DNA from: Fragilariopsis cylindrus CCMP1102
Taxonomy: Eukaryota; Bacillariophyta; Bacillariophyceae; Bacillariales; Bacillariaceae
Length of the DNA stretch: 44,711 nt
Direction of reading: 5' to 3'
NCBI GenBank assembly: GCA_900095095.1
Contig: FMBT01000008.1
Span: 1 to 44,711 of the forward strand
Position 1 is the stretch's first letter, and each line of letters begins with the position of its first letter. Under the pieces are notes generated by a model. That model did no database searches. It worked only from the letters and a program-made list of their open reading frames with translations, and had not been told where the DNA came from. Shown here piece by piece: positions 13,799-25,678 of this stretch. A program made the position numbers and the translations under genes.

Positions 13799-14949
13799 AT
13801 GAAATTACTATTTTTCGTTTCATTGATTGGGTATGCTTCGGCGTTTACTCAACAAAGCAACAAAGCACGGTCGCTGATGACATCGACGACCACCCCGGCC
13901 ACTACCTTATTATTATCATCCATTCCATCTGATATGTCATCAGCGACGTTGACATTGAATGATCTTAAAACTGATTTGGTGAGAGCTTGTAATAAAGCAA
14001 CAGACAAGGAGTTGTCATCGTCGTCGTTAAGTAAACCAACAATCAATGAAATCAGAAGTCTTGTGAAAGATTTAGAAGATAAGGCAGAGATGATTGGGGA
14101 AGGTCAAACCTCATCAAGTTCTGGACTCATGGCGGGAGAATGGTATGTTTATTACCTTTACTTACTATTATTATTTATCGTTTGTCGTCATCTCTGAATG
14201 AATCGAACGAATCATTCCACAGAATGTACATGCAGTGTCAAGAAAACTTCAGCTGGATGCTTATCTACTTACTATAAATACTTATTCGTGTTCTGACATT
14301 TTTCTAAACTCAATATGCCATCTTTGCCAAACAAATAAACCATAAATCATTACTTTGATGACGAATGTATCTATTTGCTACTAATACACACTAAGGGAAC
14401 TCTTGTATTCACCGGAAGATGCTACAAGGTCCAGTCCCTTCTTTTGGGCCTTCGCTCAAGCATTCCCTGATAATGCCGATCAAATCTATAGTATTACTGA
14501 TGCCATACCAGCACCGATCAAAGAAGTGGACCGGCATATCAAACCATTGAATTGAGTGAAAGTGGTGACCGTGTCACAATAACAGGAAAATTAGTAAGTC
14601 GTGTTAAAGTTGCACCCTAAATGGATTCGCTACATCTATTATGACCACACGTGCTGATATTACTGGATCAATCGGTTTAGATGGATTGACTGTACGTGTT
14701 GATACGACGAAGCCTGAAGATTCGACAGCTCTTCAACTTTTACCAGGACCATTAGGAACCTTAGTCAATGATAACCTACCAGCATTCCCTTCAGGAGATG
14801 CTCTTGAACAGATCCAACCAGGATCATCTACAGTTATCATGCGTACAACTTTTTGTGATGATGGATTAAGAATCAGTCGGAACGATGCTAAGTATGACGA
14901 TGTTTACGTATGGAGACGACGGGAATTTTCTGATACCGCAGACTTGTGA
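13799..14949 (+). CDS. PAP/fibrillin-like plastid lipid-associated protein, two apparent frameshifts
   Basis: Fibrillins (PAPs) are lipocalin-like plastid proteins of plastoglobules and thylakoids. The N-terminus MKLLFFVSLIGYASAF is a signal peptide with Phe directly after the predicted cleavage site, the diatom plastid-targeting signature, followed by a Ser/Thr-rich transit part. Domain motifs follow: MAGEWELLYS, FFWAFAQAFPD and, at the C-terminus, STVIMRTTFCDDGLRISR, typical of the PAP fold. Intron 14143-14395 (GTATGT..TAAG) splits the Trp codon of GEWELLY. The reading frame breaks at GG 14528-14529 and CCC 14615-14617; one extra base at each gives an unbroken domain (IKEVGPAYQTI, then LNGFATSIMTTRAD). 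I read these as sequence errors. About 300 residues, divergent from CDC48. Confidence 0.75.
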
Positions 14950-17693
14950 ATGAAGAATGGCTGGGTGGAAGGAAACAGTTCGTAATAGGTAGCGTTGCAA
15001 AAAGATAGAGAAACAAGATCAAATTTTGCTATGGCATACAAGAATTATCTTACATCATTTTTCTTGCTTACCAGAAAGAAATCGTTTAACATCATTTAAA
15101 GCAACCTAATTTAGTAAAATAAATATAGCCTTCCTGTGTACTGTTCATTATGTTTAGGTTTTCCATTGTTTCGTGAAATAGCGTTAGCAGAGAATAGAAA
15201 ATGATATTAATGTTGTGAATTGGTAATAAATATCGATGCACGCCAGATCACATTGTCTATGAATACGTCCCCTTCAATACTTTTCAAAAGGCAGCACAAT
15301 AGATGTACATTGTAAATAAAGGATGTCAAGATTAAGAAAACGTTGTTAACAGGCAGGGCTCATAGCAGTACACTCTTCTTGTGATATTTTATATGTATCT
15401 TGCTGTGTCTTCTTCTCTGCTTTGTATGCTTACTGCCTCCCTCTTTCCAATACTCAGCTCCCTTCATTTTGGTATTTGAGGTTGGCTTGTACAACCCCCC
15501 TCTCCCCCCTTCCCACCTTCAGGTATGAATGGCATTTTTGTATGTACACTACACATCGTTGAAAGTCAATTCTGCTCCTAGACCATTCATTAATTTCACT
15601 ACTGTTTTTCAAACACAGCATCATCATTTATTCAAACTATGTCCATACTACATATCTAGAGAATTATAATTGGTGGCAGGGGGGTTCTGACTGGATCTGC
15701 GCACCTTTTTTTAAGCATGCCACAAGTAGCCTGTCCTCGTACCAACAGTTTAAGCTACAACAGAAGAGAGCATGTTAATTTCCTATTTTGGAGTAATTCA
15801 TTTTGATAATCTACTAAACCAGGAGAATAGGAATATGTAGGTGGTTCAGTGGATTTACCAGCTCCTTTTGGAGCTATCACTGCCCCCATATTATCAACCA
15901 CTGAATCAAAAATATAAGGAAAAACAATGCTCAGCACCTACACGGTAAAAGGGAAAATTCTTCCACTTCTACCAGTACAACCAATCGAAATTGTAAGAGA
16001 AGGTACTAGTATTGAGCCAACACCGATATCCAACTGATGCCCTGTAGCTCTGATAAGTTAGGAAGGGATGCTCACCATTGCATAATATATCAAATCTTGG
16101 GTTTATAAACTAATGCACACTTTTCATGGAAATTGGTAGGTCCATTGGTATTGTTCTTCCAGTCTTTCAAACAATACCAGTCAATTGATTGATCGATCAA
16201 TCGATCAATGATCATTTGTATGAGAGTAATGATAGAGATGATGGTGGTCCAACAGCATGCAGGTGCACTACAAGTTATCTCTTTTGTGGAACCAATTCAC
16301 AAAGACAAAGACACATGGTAATTTTTCTTCTCAGAAAACATGCAAAACATACTATCAGATACATCAACAGTGTGATGATAATGAGACTATAGATTCTCCT
16401 CCTTTTGAAATGTCTTTGCACAATTGTTATACAAAAAAGTCCTCAATCAACCACTATAACATCAAATGCACATAGTGTTATTCTTTTCAGTCAATTTGCT
16501 CAAATCTTTTTGTGACTTATTCCATTATTTATCCCCGACTATTGTTGAATAGTAGTAGCATTGACAATGTGTTTGATCAGCTCTTGTAATTTCAACATAT
16601 TCTAATACTATTGAAGAAAAACTTAAATCATTCATTATTTGTGGTAAAAGTAGTTGGCACTATATCCAAGACAAACAGTATCATGTCTAATATTTTGATA
16701 CTGCTTGCCACAATATCCCCATGAAGTAATAAGATTATAAAAGGAATACCACTAAGTTTGTGTCCTGTTATAAAAAGGTAAACCGTGTTTATCAGAACAT
16801 TGCATTGTTGTTCTTGGGACTTTTGACAGGGTTCAACCCTATGCACAAAGGCTTTTGTACAAGGTTGATAGGAGCTATTATGAGAGCAAAGTTGTAACCT
16901 TTTGCGTGAGCAGTTTCACCATGAAGGAATGGGAACTCCAACAAACACAACTAGATATACCAGAATACAGCCACAATATGACAGTGTAAAAACACAGATG
17001 GAATGGATATAAGATGGCGCTTTGTTTTACAAAGTGCATCTACGTGGTTGACAAACAATTAGATATACCTGTACTTGTAGTTGAACAACAACAGTTGAAC
17101 AACAATTACTCATCCAGATATTGTTGTTACTCTATTCATTCCTCTTATAATCTCCCAGCATTTTTTTGCTGATTTTGTGGACAACAAAATCATCAAGATA
17201 TATAATATACACAACATTATAAAACTCTTCTTAGTTGACTTGAGGAGGGAGAGAGAATAGGATCCCTGACTGAACACTGACACCACTACTGTCTATTATT
17301 TGCTGGAATTGGACCCAATTTGTATGGATATGTACTACCATGCAGCTTTTAGTGTTTTCTCTTGCACTATCAACATCAAATTTATATTGGTACATGTACT
17401 GGTGGATTGTTTGACAATACACAATTCTAGATATAATTTTTAGATAATTTCCCTCTATGCTCGAATGCTAGTAGTTTATGCATGCGCTAATAAGTAAAGT
17501 CAATTTTTTTTGAGACATCAAGAAGACAAACAATCTTACATCTCACACTCACAATCGTTAGAAACACATTTCACTCCTCTATCTGTACACTATCGTTGCA
17601 GCTAGAAGAGATAATAATAACAATAATAACAATAATAACAGTACTTCTAATAATTATAATTATAATAATTATAATTATAAAATAATTGTAGTG
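14950..17693. other. Gene-poor stretch of 2.7 kb
   Basis: I see no supportable gene. Short frames at 15755-15937, 16189-16392, 16628-16846 and 17231-17422 lack recognisable motifs or good starts. Present: a C-rich run (about 15497-15522), a perfect 16-bp palindrome GATTGATCGATCAATC near 16189, and an AT-rich repeat just before the next gene. It could be old degraded repeat DNA plus UTRs. Confidence 0.5.
17605..17690. repeat. AT-rich simple repeats before the MED22-like gene
   Basis: Repeated AATAATAAC units are followed by TAATTATAATTATAA runs, ending four bases before the ATG at 17694. Confidence 0.85.
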
Positions 17694-18221
17694 ATGGATC
17701 GAGTCGAAGCGGATCTCACCCCTGGAGAAGATTGGAGAGAATCTTTGAATGCAACTTGTAATCGGTTATCAACACAATATTTGAATTTATTACGTGCCGC
17801 ATCGTCGATGTCATCCCTAGAGCAGAAAGGAGGAATTAGTAACGATAACGGTAACAACAATAAAGGTGCTGGTAGTAGTAGTAATTTTGGAAGTGGTAGT
17901 CAAAAGATGACATCACTTCAAGATCCACCACCGCCACCATTAGCAGCTGATATCGGGTCAAGTTCATTACAATGTCAACTAGCAGTAGAAAATTTATGTG
18001 TCGCATCGTCACAATTATTATCTTTAATACGTACACTTCGATTAAGTATCTTAATGATGGACGAAGAAACTATTGCAGCAGAAGAAGAATGGCAAGTCCT
18101 TGAGGTACAAAAAATTACAAATCATGCACAAAATGAAGCGAATAAGTTAGAACAGGAATGGATGGAATTACGCAATCAAGAGTTTGCTGTGGTTGATGAT
18201 GACAACAATAATAATAATTAA
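17694..18221 (+). CDS. MED22: Mediator subunit 22 (Surfeit 5)-like protein
   Basis: MED22 is a small helical subunit of the Mediator head module that couples transcription factors to RNA polymerase II. The 175-residue product has two helical parts joined by a low-complexity linker (Asn/Ser/Gly, then PPPPP). The N-terminal helix reads LNATCNRLSTQYLNLLRAAS, and the core helix reads LQCQLAVENLCVASSQLLSL followed by IRTLRLSILMMDEETI. This matches the MED22 pattern of a first helix with conserved N..L, a 'vraA.iv.a...L..li..lk..lll.D' helix, and a short acidic tail. Length is close to MED22 (about 140-200). Start: the ATG at 17694 (MDRVEADLTP). The linker and tail are Asn-rich. The call rests on one helical pattern, so it is probable rather than certain. 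Confidence 0.65.
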   Translation: MDRVEADLTPGEDWRESLNATCNRLSTQYLNLLRAASSMSSLEQKGGISNDNGNNNKGAGSSSNFGSGSQKMTSLQDPPPPPLAADIGSSSLQCQLAVENLCVASSQLLSLIRTLRLSILMMDEETIAAEEEWQVLEVQKITNHAQNEANKLEQEWMELRNQEFAVVDDDNNNNN

Positions 18222-19009
18222 CAATAATCACAGTCGGAATAATAGTAATATGAAGTCCAGCTAAAGATTTGTAAAAAAGAAAAAGGGGAATGATTATTTT
18301 TTTTGTTTTGGTTTAATTTAATCTCATCAAGACAACTTTCATTAAAAAAAATTGGAATAATCGTTCGTACCTACTGGGGATATTGGATATTACCTAATAA
18401 CAATCTTTTTTTCCTGAAACCTAACAAAAATGGTACATGTGTGCTGTACTATAATTTAACGGGTGAACACGTCAATCAATATCATCCACACACATAACTG
18501 TCGTCACGTATTCGAGTATATTATAATATCATCATGTACTACTTGTTTATATAATAAGCTACGTTCATTGTTGATACGACAATAATTTATTGCAGCTAAG
18601 ATATCACTGTACATACGGCACTGGAGGGATGTGTATCGTCTACCTTTGATTACAACAAAATTTTTACATCTACTAGAGTTTTCTTTTATAGATATTATTC
18701 TTGTATATACAGTAGCTTTATTATTAATAATTTATTTTTGAGAAGATTGAATATGGGTTCTCTGAAATTATTGTTCGACCCATTTGGAAATTCATATAGC
18801 AAGCCGTAGGTAGGTAAGTCCGAAATATATACAATATTTTGTCCATACCCCCGACTGCATTGCAGCTACCAAAGATATCGTTCGTTGCTGTTGCTATTGC
18901 TATCGTTGCTGTTGTCATTGTTGCTGCTGGTTTTCTGTTCGATATAATTGCAATAGATGATTGTTGTTTTTATTATTATAATGTATATCCAATAATATTC
19001 GTACATCAT
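18222..19009. other. Intergenic region
   Basis: AT-rich 3' flanks of two convergent genes. Short frames (18303-18497, 18839-19024) show no domain signal. Nothing else seen. Confidence 0.5.
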
Positions 19010-19441
19010 TTATGTATGCTGTAATATCATGTTCATTTTGGATTGCATAATCTCGTGCTTTTCATTATTAGCCTTTGTATATTTAAATGATGATTTTGCT
19101 AACTGTTCTGGATCAATAACACCATCCATACGTTGTATTTCTTGTTCTGTTAATACAGCTCTACGACAAACAGATTTAGTCTTACTACGTTTCATTGATC
19201 CCTGTAATGTCTTACCCTCTAATCCACGAGAACAGTAGTCAATATCATCACATACCTCACCCTTCATCATCATTTTAACTGTAACTTTTGCCATTGCTAA
19301 TATAATCTTTGTATCATTACCACCATACCAAACATTATCCCGTTCTTCATCTGTCATATCTCTTAACATAATGTGACGTTTCTTTTCTACCTTTGGATTC
19401 CAGTGTATTCCTCGTTGTTGTTCTATCTGCTTTTTGCCCAT
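19010..19441 (-). CDS. RGLE-motif protein of unknown function
   Basis: The product of about 143 residues (from MGKKQIEQQRG) carries a pattern I associate with a large, uncharacterised diatom family: MTDEERDNVWYGGND, then DDIDYCSRGLEGKT, then VLTEQEIQRMDGVIDPEQLA. The usual features of that family are an acidic residue pair before C-[ST]-RGLE, a basic stretch, and a 'VL.EQ..Q...G..D...la' helix; all are present in order. No catalytic motif is seen and no function is known to me. The start is uncertain: a disordered, Asn/Ser-rich open stretch continues upstream to 20145 in other frames and may be its N-terminus, joined by introns or frameshifts. Confidence 0.5.
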   Translation of the reverse strand: MGKKQIEQQRGIHWNPKVEKKRHIMLRDMTDEERDNVWYGGNDTKIILAMAKVTVKMMMKGEVCDDIDYCSRGLEGKTLQGSMKRSKTKSVCRRAVLTEQEIQRMDGVIDPEQLAKSSFKYTKANNEKHEIMQSKMNMILQHT

Positions 19442-19472
19442 TATTATTACTATTATCATTATTATTATTCTA

Positions 19473-20145
19473 TTATTCGTCGTCGTCGTCTTCCGTTCGT
19501 GATTTTATTACTACGGTTAGTCTTTGATGATGAACCATTGCTATCGCTTTTCTTGCCCTTCTGCTGCTGCTGCTGCTATTACTACTTTTGCTACTGTTAC
19601 CTATTCTTTTCTTATTTCTATCGACGATACTCCTCTTTCTTGATGTTAGATCTGTGTTATTTTTATTGGAGGAATTGTTGTTGTCGTTGTTGTTGGTTGT
19701 CATTATTGACAGGATCATCACTATCTTTTTTCGGTGATGTCAAATTAATATCTTCATCCGATGAGATTTCCTCTGATTCTTCCTCTATTATTGTTTGAAT
19801 TGTACTGTTATTGCTATTGCTATTGCTATTGCTATCTTCTCTCTGTTTCATCTGTTCTCTCAGTTTCCAAGCTGGGACCTTATTCTTAGTATGAATACTT
19901 GGCGAACTTGTGCTTCCTAGTTCGTCTTTTGCGTCGTTGTGATCACGTTCGGCGGCGGCTGCAACAGCAGCTCTCTGCCTTCGCTGACCCATATTGATCA
20001 TTCTCCGTATTGTCATATTATATACTCTTGTATTATTTTTTTGTTTCTTCTTTATTCTCTTTTTTTGCTGTTTTTGTTTTCCGTGCTTTATTGTTACAGC
20101 TCCTATGATCGATTGGGATTGGTATTTACTAGCACTATTGTTCAT
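19473..20145 (-). CDS. Probable disordered N-terminal part of the RGLE-motif gene
   Basis: Two overlapping open stretches (19663-20145 and 19473-19721). The first is basic then acidic: GQRRQRAAVAAAAERDHND, KNKVPAWKLREQMKQRE, and EEESEEISSDEDINLTSPKK. The second is Asn/Ser-rich and basic (LTSRKRSIVDRNKKRI), ending in DDDDE. The composition resembles disordered leaders of diatom proteins. The join between the two, and to the RGLE domain downstream, is not clear; single missing bases in A- or CAA-runs would do it. It could equally be an independent short gene. No function can be assigned. Confidence 0.3.
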
Positions 20146-21813
20146 CAGATACCAACTATTGGCTTCTCTTTTACGGTAGGATGGGTTTAAATGCAGGAAC
20201 TTGATATGCCGGGTTATGACTTTACATGGGGATGTAATTGTATTGGGTCCTATGACATTAAACGTTGAATGAAATCGAACAAGGAGCAGAGTATGATAGG
20301 CGTATGATGCAGAAAGACTTACTTACTGTCTACTAGTACATCTATGTCTATGATGTACAGTCTAATCATCAAGTTTTGTAATATGTTGACATGTGACATG
20401 GTTGACATTGAATCAGTCAAAAGACTTTTTTGTTCTTCATTTCTTAATTAACAGATGTTAATTATTGCTAAGTAGTATTGTCAAGCGGACAATAACCCTT
20501 TCGCAGTAATAACAAACTTTACCGGCATTTCTCAGTCCAATTATAGTACTATTACAGTAAAAATAAAAATCGGAGCTAAAAGCATTTCTGCTTACAAGTT
20601 CGCGCTTCATGCAGTTTTTGTTCTCCCCGAATTTTTTTAATCTTTGTATTTACGATTTAAATCATGTATGTATTATATGCTGCTAGTATTAGGCTACATA
20701 TCTAATAGTAGTGCTATGTGTATTAACAGCTGTGAACAGTAGTAATGAATCGATACTGTACTTGCTACTGTTATTGTAATGGCAAAAAGCTAATTAGAAC
20801 CATACCATTCCTTGATCAACGATTAGATTTGATTCACTCAATCTTCCCGGTTCATACATTATTAGATTTTGATGGGAATTGTAGTGTTTGCAGTTTAGTC
20901 ATTAATGGATGTTATGACACTGTACCAAATTCCATCTTTGTTCAGAGATGCCATCTGGATAGATTTTTCTCCGCTCTTTGCATGGAACGGAACAGAGCAA
21001 TACAAATCTTATTACTAGCCTCCAGAAGATATATTCTAACAATACAAACATCTTTGTTCGGTAATTTCATCTGAATAAATTTTCTCCAAATTCTCATCTT
21101 GTGCTTTGCATGGAACCAAGCAATGCAAGTATTCTAGCCTCTGGAAGATACATTCCAATACAACCATATCTTTGTCCAGTAATTCCATTTGGAACACATG
21201 CATATCACACCTGTATCTATTTAGATGTGCATCAAGGTTGTGTTTACAGTAATAAGTAGTACTACTATACATACAATTCTGACTGTTGATATACTGGCCT
21301 TTTGCAATACCAAGAGTTGCTTCACCATCCACCTAGTGCTCCAAATACACAAAGCACGGTATAGCCGTTGATTTCGTCAAGCTTAACAGCTTTCAAGCTA
21401 CTGTGCCATTAATGGCTTCTGTAATTTTTGTTCTATTTTCTACCGTGTATAGGATTGTTTTTTGCTCTACTACCTGTTCCGTGAGCTGTCTGTTTCATAA
21501 TATTTTCTTAAGCAAAAAAATTAGATGGACTCGACTCACTCAATAAAATATGAGTCACATTACTATACGCGCGCTATCAGGCGCGGCACGTCCTTCCTAC
21601 GCTACGTGTCGATTCTACCTTTTACCTCTCTACTTTCTACACGAAAAAATATAAATCGCGCCACGACAAAAACACACGCAACAAACAAGTCTCACGTGAA
21701 ATAGAGTAACACCATTGCCAAATCCTTTATCTTGTTGATTACCTTTTTGTATACTTCTATTCGATTTAATCATCGTTTACCTTAAAATTATATCTAGAAG
21801 AAAATAAGTCAAT
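20146..21813. other. Non-coding region upstream of eS25
   Basis: 1.7 kb without a supportable gene. It holds the 117-bp tandem repeat (20934-21200) and, close to the eS25 start, the presumed eS25 promoter and 5' leader. Frames at 20745-21074 and 21036-21332 fall on the tandem repeat and are not called. Confidence 0.55.
20934..21200. repeat. Diverged tandem repeat, period about 117 bp, 2.2 copies
   Basis: Units begin with ATCTTTGTYCRG at about 20934, 21050 and 21167, and share CTTTGCATGGAAC, AGCAATRCAA, CTAGCCTC and GAAGATA in the same order. Copies have diverged by substitutions and small indels. Origin unknown. Confidence 0.75.
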
Positions 21814-22404
21814 ATGGTAAGACCTCAATGTCGTTGTTAGCAGTACATGAATGTTATGATTGTGATCGTTCTAGTTGACGTGTCGATTCATCCGGTTGTA
21901 ACAGACGACTTTAAAAATCATCAACGCAATTAGACGATTAATTACGTTGAGAAGAAGTCAAGTAGAACTACTGCACCGAATTAATGCATCTTTTTCTAAC
22001 TATCATCGTTATTGTTATTCTTGCCTTCTCTTCCCTTTTTAATTTATACACAAAAACATGTATAGCCTCCAAAAGTCCAACAAAAGTCCAAAGAGGCCAA
22101 AATGGCCGCCGCCATGGCTGGTGGTAAGGGAAAGAAAAAGAAGTGGTCCAAGGGTAAATCCCGGGATCAAGTTGATAACAAAGTTCGTTTCAGTAAGGAA
22201 CAATTTGAACGATTCCACGATGAAGTACCAAAAATGAAATTAATTACTGTCAGTGCTGTTGTAGAAAAACTTAAGATTAATGGTGGACTTGCACGAAGAG
22301 CACTTCGTGACTTAGAAGCTGATGGTAAAATCCGACCTGTTCTTATTTCACGATCTCAACGAATTTACACACGTTCTATTGGAGAAGATGCTGAAGAAGA
22401 ATAA
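21814..22404 (+). CDS. RPS25: 40S ribosomal protein eS25
   Basis: A component of the small ribosomal subunit near the E-site. The first exon is only the ATG (21814-21816), followed directly by GTAAG. The intron runs 21817-22065 and ends TATAG. Splicing gives MPPKVQQKSKEAK in frame with the long frame, which is the conserved eS25 start, followed by GGKGKKKKWSKGK, VRFSKEQFERFHDEVPKMK, LITVSAVVEKLKINGGLARR and ISRSQRIYTRS. The predicted length is 113 residues, normal for the family. A start at the internal ATG (22102) would lose the conserved N-terminus and is rejected. The acidic C-terminal tail (GEDAEEE) is short. Converges with UTP18 downstream. Confidence 0.95.
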
Positions 22405-22865
22405 ACATACACATTATTAGCAAATCACATTCATATACAAACAAACACAAAAAAAGATAATAGAAAGAAGGCTAGTTACTGATTGATTAGGTTCCCTCCT
22501 TTTTAAAATTTATTAATACTCCCCAGAAAAACTTGTCACAATCAATGCAAAATCTCTATCTTTTGTGAGCTTCGGGTTTCATTGTTAGGTGTTAAATTCC
22601 ATTATTTGTACGTCATGTCGATATTTTGTTTGTGCGTTAACGGTTAATAGAAAAGATAGATTCTGTAGTGTAGGCAAATTGGTTCTACTTCTCTTCTACC
22701 AAGTTGTGTGCGTCCGACAATTCATTAACTTCATTAGCCGGATCATGTGTACTACTAGTTAGCGAGCTAGGCTTAGTATGACAGCTACTAAATTCAAAAA
22801 TCTACCTTGAAAATAATCTTTTATGGTTGCAAATTACAATTTTATGTCATATCTAATAATTTCTG
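22405..22865. other. Convergent 3' region between eS25 and UTP18
   Basis: AT-rich, no gene. It holds the 3' ends of both genes. No other structure noted. Confidence 0.5.
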
Positions 22866-25008
22866 TTAATTATGATAATGATTAATTTTGTATAGGAGAC
22901 ATTTTCCTTTGTCATTACCAATTGCTAGAAATTTCGAACGAGGAGAAAATTTCATATCCCAAACATAACCCAATGGGGTTTGACCTGTAGGCCAATTAGA
23001 GAAGACGGTTCGAGTTGGAACATGTAAAAGTTTTAATCCATGCTGTTCTCGTTGACTTGACATTGCTAAGATTTGTCCATCTGAATTGAATTGAACTTTA
23101 TCGGCTGATGTGTGCAAGTTCATGATAGACTTCAATGGTGTCTTCGTTTGAATGCCATTTAATAACGATGCACGAGACCGTGATTGTTGACGATAATTAT
23201 ATTCTGAATATAGGTTCACCACACCACTTTCAGCTCCTACAGCTAAATTAGTCGACGAAGCAGACAAAGAGGATGTAATGGTTCCATCACCATTGGCAAA
23301 CCGCTCAATACATTGACGACTCTTTACATCCCATCTGAAGTTTTAAAGGTATAAAAGAGTAACAAAAAAGAAATATGAGGTGGAAGTATTTCAGTTTCAG
23401 GTCAGTATCCTTATTATTTAATCGGAAACAGAAGCTTTCAGAGGGAAAATTTTATTTGTTTGAGCTCAGACAAACACAAACACACACACACAAAGAGTGA
23501 TGCACAAATGTATGTACGTACCGATATATATCACCATCACTTCCACTGGCAACGATACAACTCCCATCTGGTGTAAATGTAATAGCACGGACACTTCCAT
23601 TCAATTTGAGAGTTCCTATGCATTGTTTTGAATGAGAATCAACTAGAACGACGTATCCATCATTACCAACAAATGCAATTAGTGATCCATCCGGAGATAC
23701 AGTATGTCTTTCCCATGATCGCTCATCCCTTCCATGGATTTTGGGAATGAGATCGACCTTACCAGCCACCAGATCATACATATAAAAAAAGTTACGACGG
23801 CCACTCAAAACGACCTTGCCCGTGTCACCCAAGAAGGAGGCGTTGTAAATAGGCATCTGGGGGACTGATGTTTCGTTCATATAGTAATAAAATATAGATA
23901 CAATGTGAGTGTATATAATTTTAGAAATGCACACTAGTGGTACACAGCAGAATTATTCAGACAATATAACTTGAAAATCAAGAAAAAACTTACAATGAAT
24001 CCCATGAATCTTTTCGCTTTTTTCTTCTCCAATTTGGAAAAAGCGCAAGGTCTTGTCGAGTCCAGCTGTTAACATGAGAGGTTGTTCTGGATCGGAACCA
24101 GGATGAAAATCAATACATCGGACGACTGCCTTATTGGGATCTGTTAGATTAGCGTCGGGACAACGAACGATGTCCAAAATATTCGGTGGAACCTGATTTC
24201 GAGAGCTCGCTAGTAATGACTTAGAAGTCGAGAAAATATCTAGAGCTGTATCATAATTTTCTTCATCGTTGTCATCAGTTACGATCTTTTGTTGTTCCTT
24301 AGGTTCAGCTGCCCAATCGGTACGAGCCGTTGCATGAGAAGACGATTCGTACCGTTGTCTCAACCGTTGTTCCAATTCGTGACTACTTAAAGCTTGTGTT
24401 TCCTGCCGTGAATTACGGAGCTTTTTCAGACGAGAACTACCGTTTACCAACTTGATTGTAGCATCATCAGGATCTTCCCATGCCGGAGCAGAATGTACTT
24501 TTCCACTATCTTCGTCTTCATCATCACTGTCGTCGTCGCCTTTCATGGTAATCGAATGTTCTCCGTCATCGTCATCGTCCTCATCATTCCATGCTTGGTC
24601 TCCTTCTTCATTTTTGGCTACGCCATCTTCATCATCGTCGTCTCCATCGCGGTCAATTTCAAAGGTAAGATCTCCTTCCTCTTCTTCTTCGACTTCGTAT
24701 TGTTGTTGTTGTACTTCTTCATTTTCTGACTTCTCGTTTTCATCGTACGACTCATCATTATTTACATCTCCACCTCCAAATAGCAGTGCAGTTAGTCGTT
24801 CTTCTTCCAAATTTTCTAATTCTTCCTTTCTAGCACGTTTTTGTGACTTTTTCGAAACGGATCTATTAGAACCAGACTTTTTCTTCTTATCAATATTCGA
24901 CGTAGACGAAATACCATCAGATGTATCTTCTTTGTCCTGGTTCTGGTCATGCTCTTCTGTCAATGGCGACTCATTCTTCCTACTTATTTTCGTTACAGAC
25001 TTAGCCAT
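22866..25008 (-). CDS. UTP18: UTP18, WD40 protein of the SSU processome
   Basis: UTP18 is a U3 snoRNP / SSU processome WD40 protein that acts in early 18S rRNA maturation in the nucleolus. Exons 25008-23994, 23864-23522 and 23334-22866 join in frame to 608 residues; introns 23865-23993 and 23335-23521 have GT-AG borders, and the second holds a CA-rich run. The N-terminus is disordered, Asp/Glu-rich and Lys-rich (nucleolar type). WD40 blades follow: CIDFHPGSDPEQPLMLTAGL, DKTLRFFQIGEEKSEKIHGI, then HFPQMPIYNASFLGDTGKVV, the RHTVSPDGSLIAFVGNDG blade, and IYRWDVKSRQC. DKTLRFFQI..IHGIHFP is characteristic of UTP18. No frame breaks. Start: ATG at 25008 (MAKSVTKISRK). Confidence 0.92.
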
Positions 25009-25678
25009 GATTCGATTTGCATATGCAATAGACTTTGGTTAGACCCGAGATAACAGCTCTAAGCTAGCTAGATCGTTGAGAGCAAGCGGTGTTGTATCGT
25101 CTAGTAATATTATTTTTCATGAATGTAAAAATAAACGATGTAAAATCAAATTGCGGAATCAAAAAACGCTCTCACGAAATAAAAGTTTAAAAAATGGTTG
25201 GACGCGATGTTTTGACGTCGACCCGTACGTACTGACGTGATGGTTTAGTTTTTTGAGTCCCACTGAACTTAAGTCAAGATTTGGTTTCATAAAACTCCCT
25301 GTAAAAAACAACTGCATAATTTTTGCAATTTTCAAGGAGCAGATCAACTCAAGTTAGCCATGAATAGAGGATATATTTTCAGAATCAGCATAGAAATACG
25401 GTCCTTAAAAATGCATAATATATTCCACAACCATCTTTTAATACTGTTAACATTATCGGGATACATAAGATAGTGCACTAGATCATCCAATACTATGTAG
25501 GTTAATGGTCGAAAACAACACCATTCAATATTAGCATTAGTAGTCTGCTTGCTTTGAGCTTACTACTGTAGTTGAAAATAAGGAAAAGTACATAGAGAAG
25601 TATGGAGGTAATTTAATTATACAATCCTTCATCGACGAGTACTGAGTAGATTTATATATATATATATTGTTTATTTGT
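25009..25678. other. Intergenic region between UTP18 and the SDR gene
   Basis: No gene seen. The UTP18 promoter lies at the left side. A (TA)n run at about 25653-25668 precedes the SDR 3' end. The 62-codon frame at 25159-25347 has no recognisable feature. Confidence 0.5.

Noticed and set aside
15755-15937. Short frame with GAGKST, like a P-loop
   Set aside because: Only the short match is present; no flanking Rossmann or helicase pattern and no extension in other frames.
22102-22404. eS25 starting at the internal ATG
   Set aside because: Splicing 21816 to 22066 adds the conserved MPPKVQQKSKEAK start in frame.
24452-25042. Long Ser-rich plus-strand frame opposite UTP18
   Set aside because: It is the antisense shadow of the Asp/Glu-rich UTP18 N-terminus.
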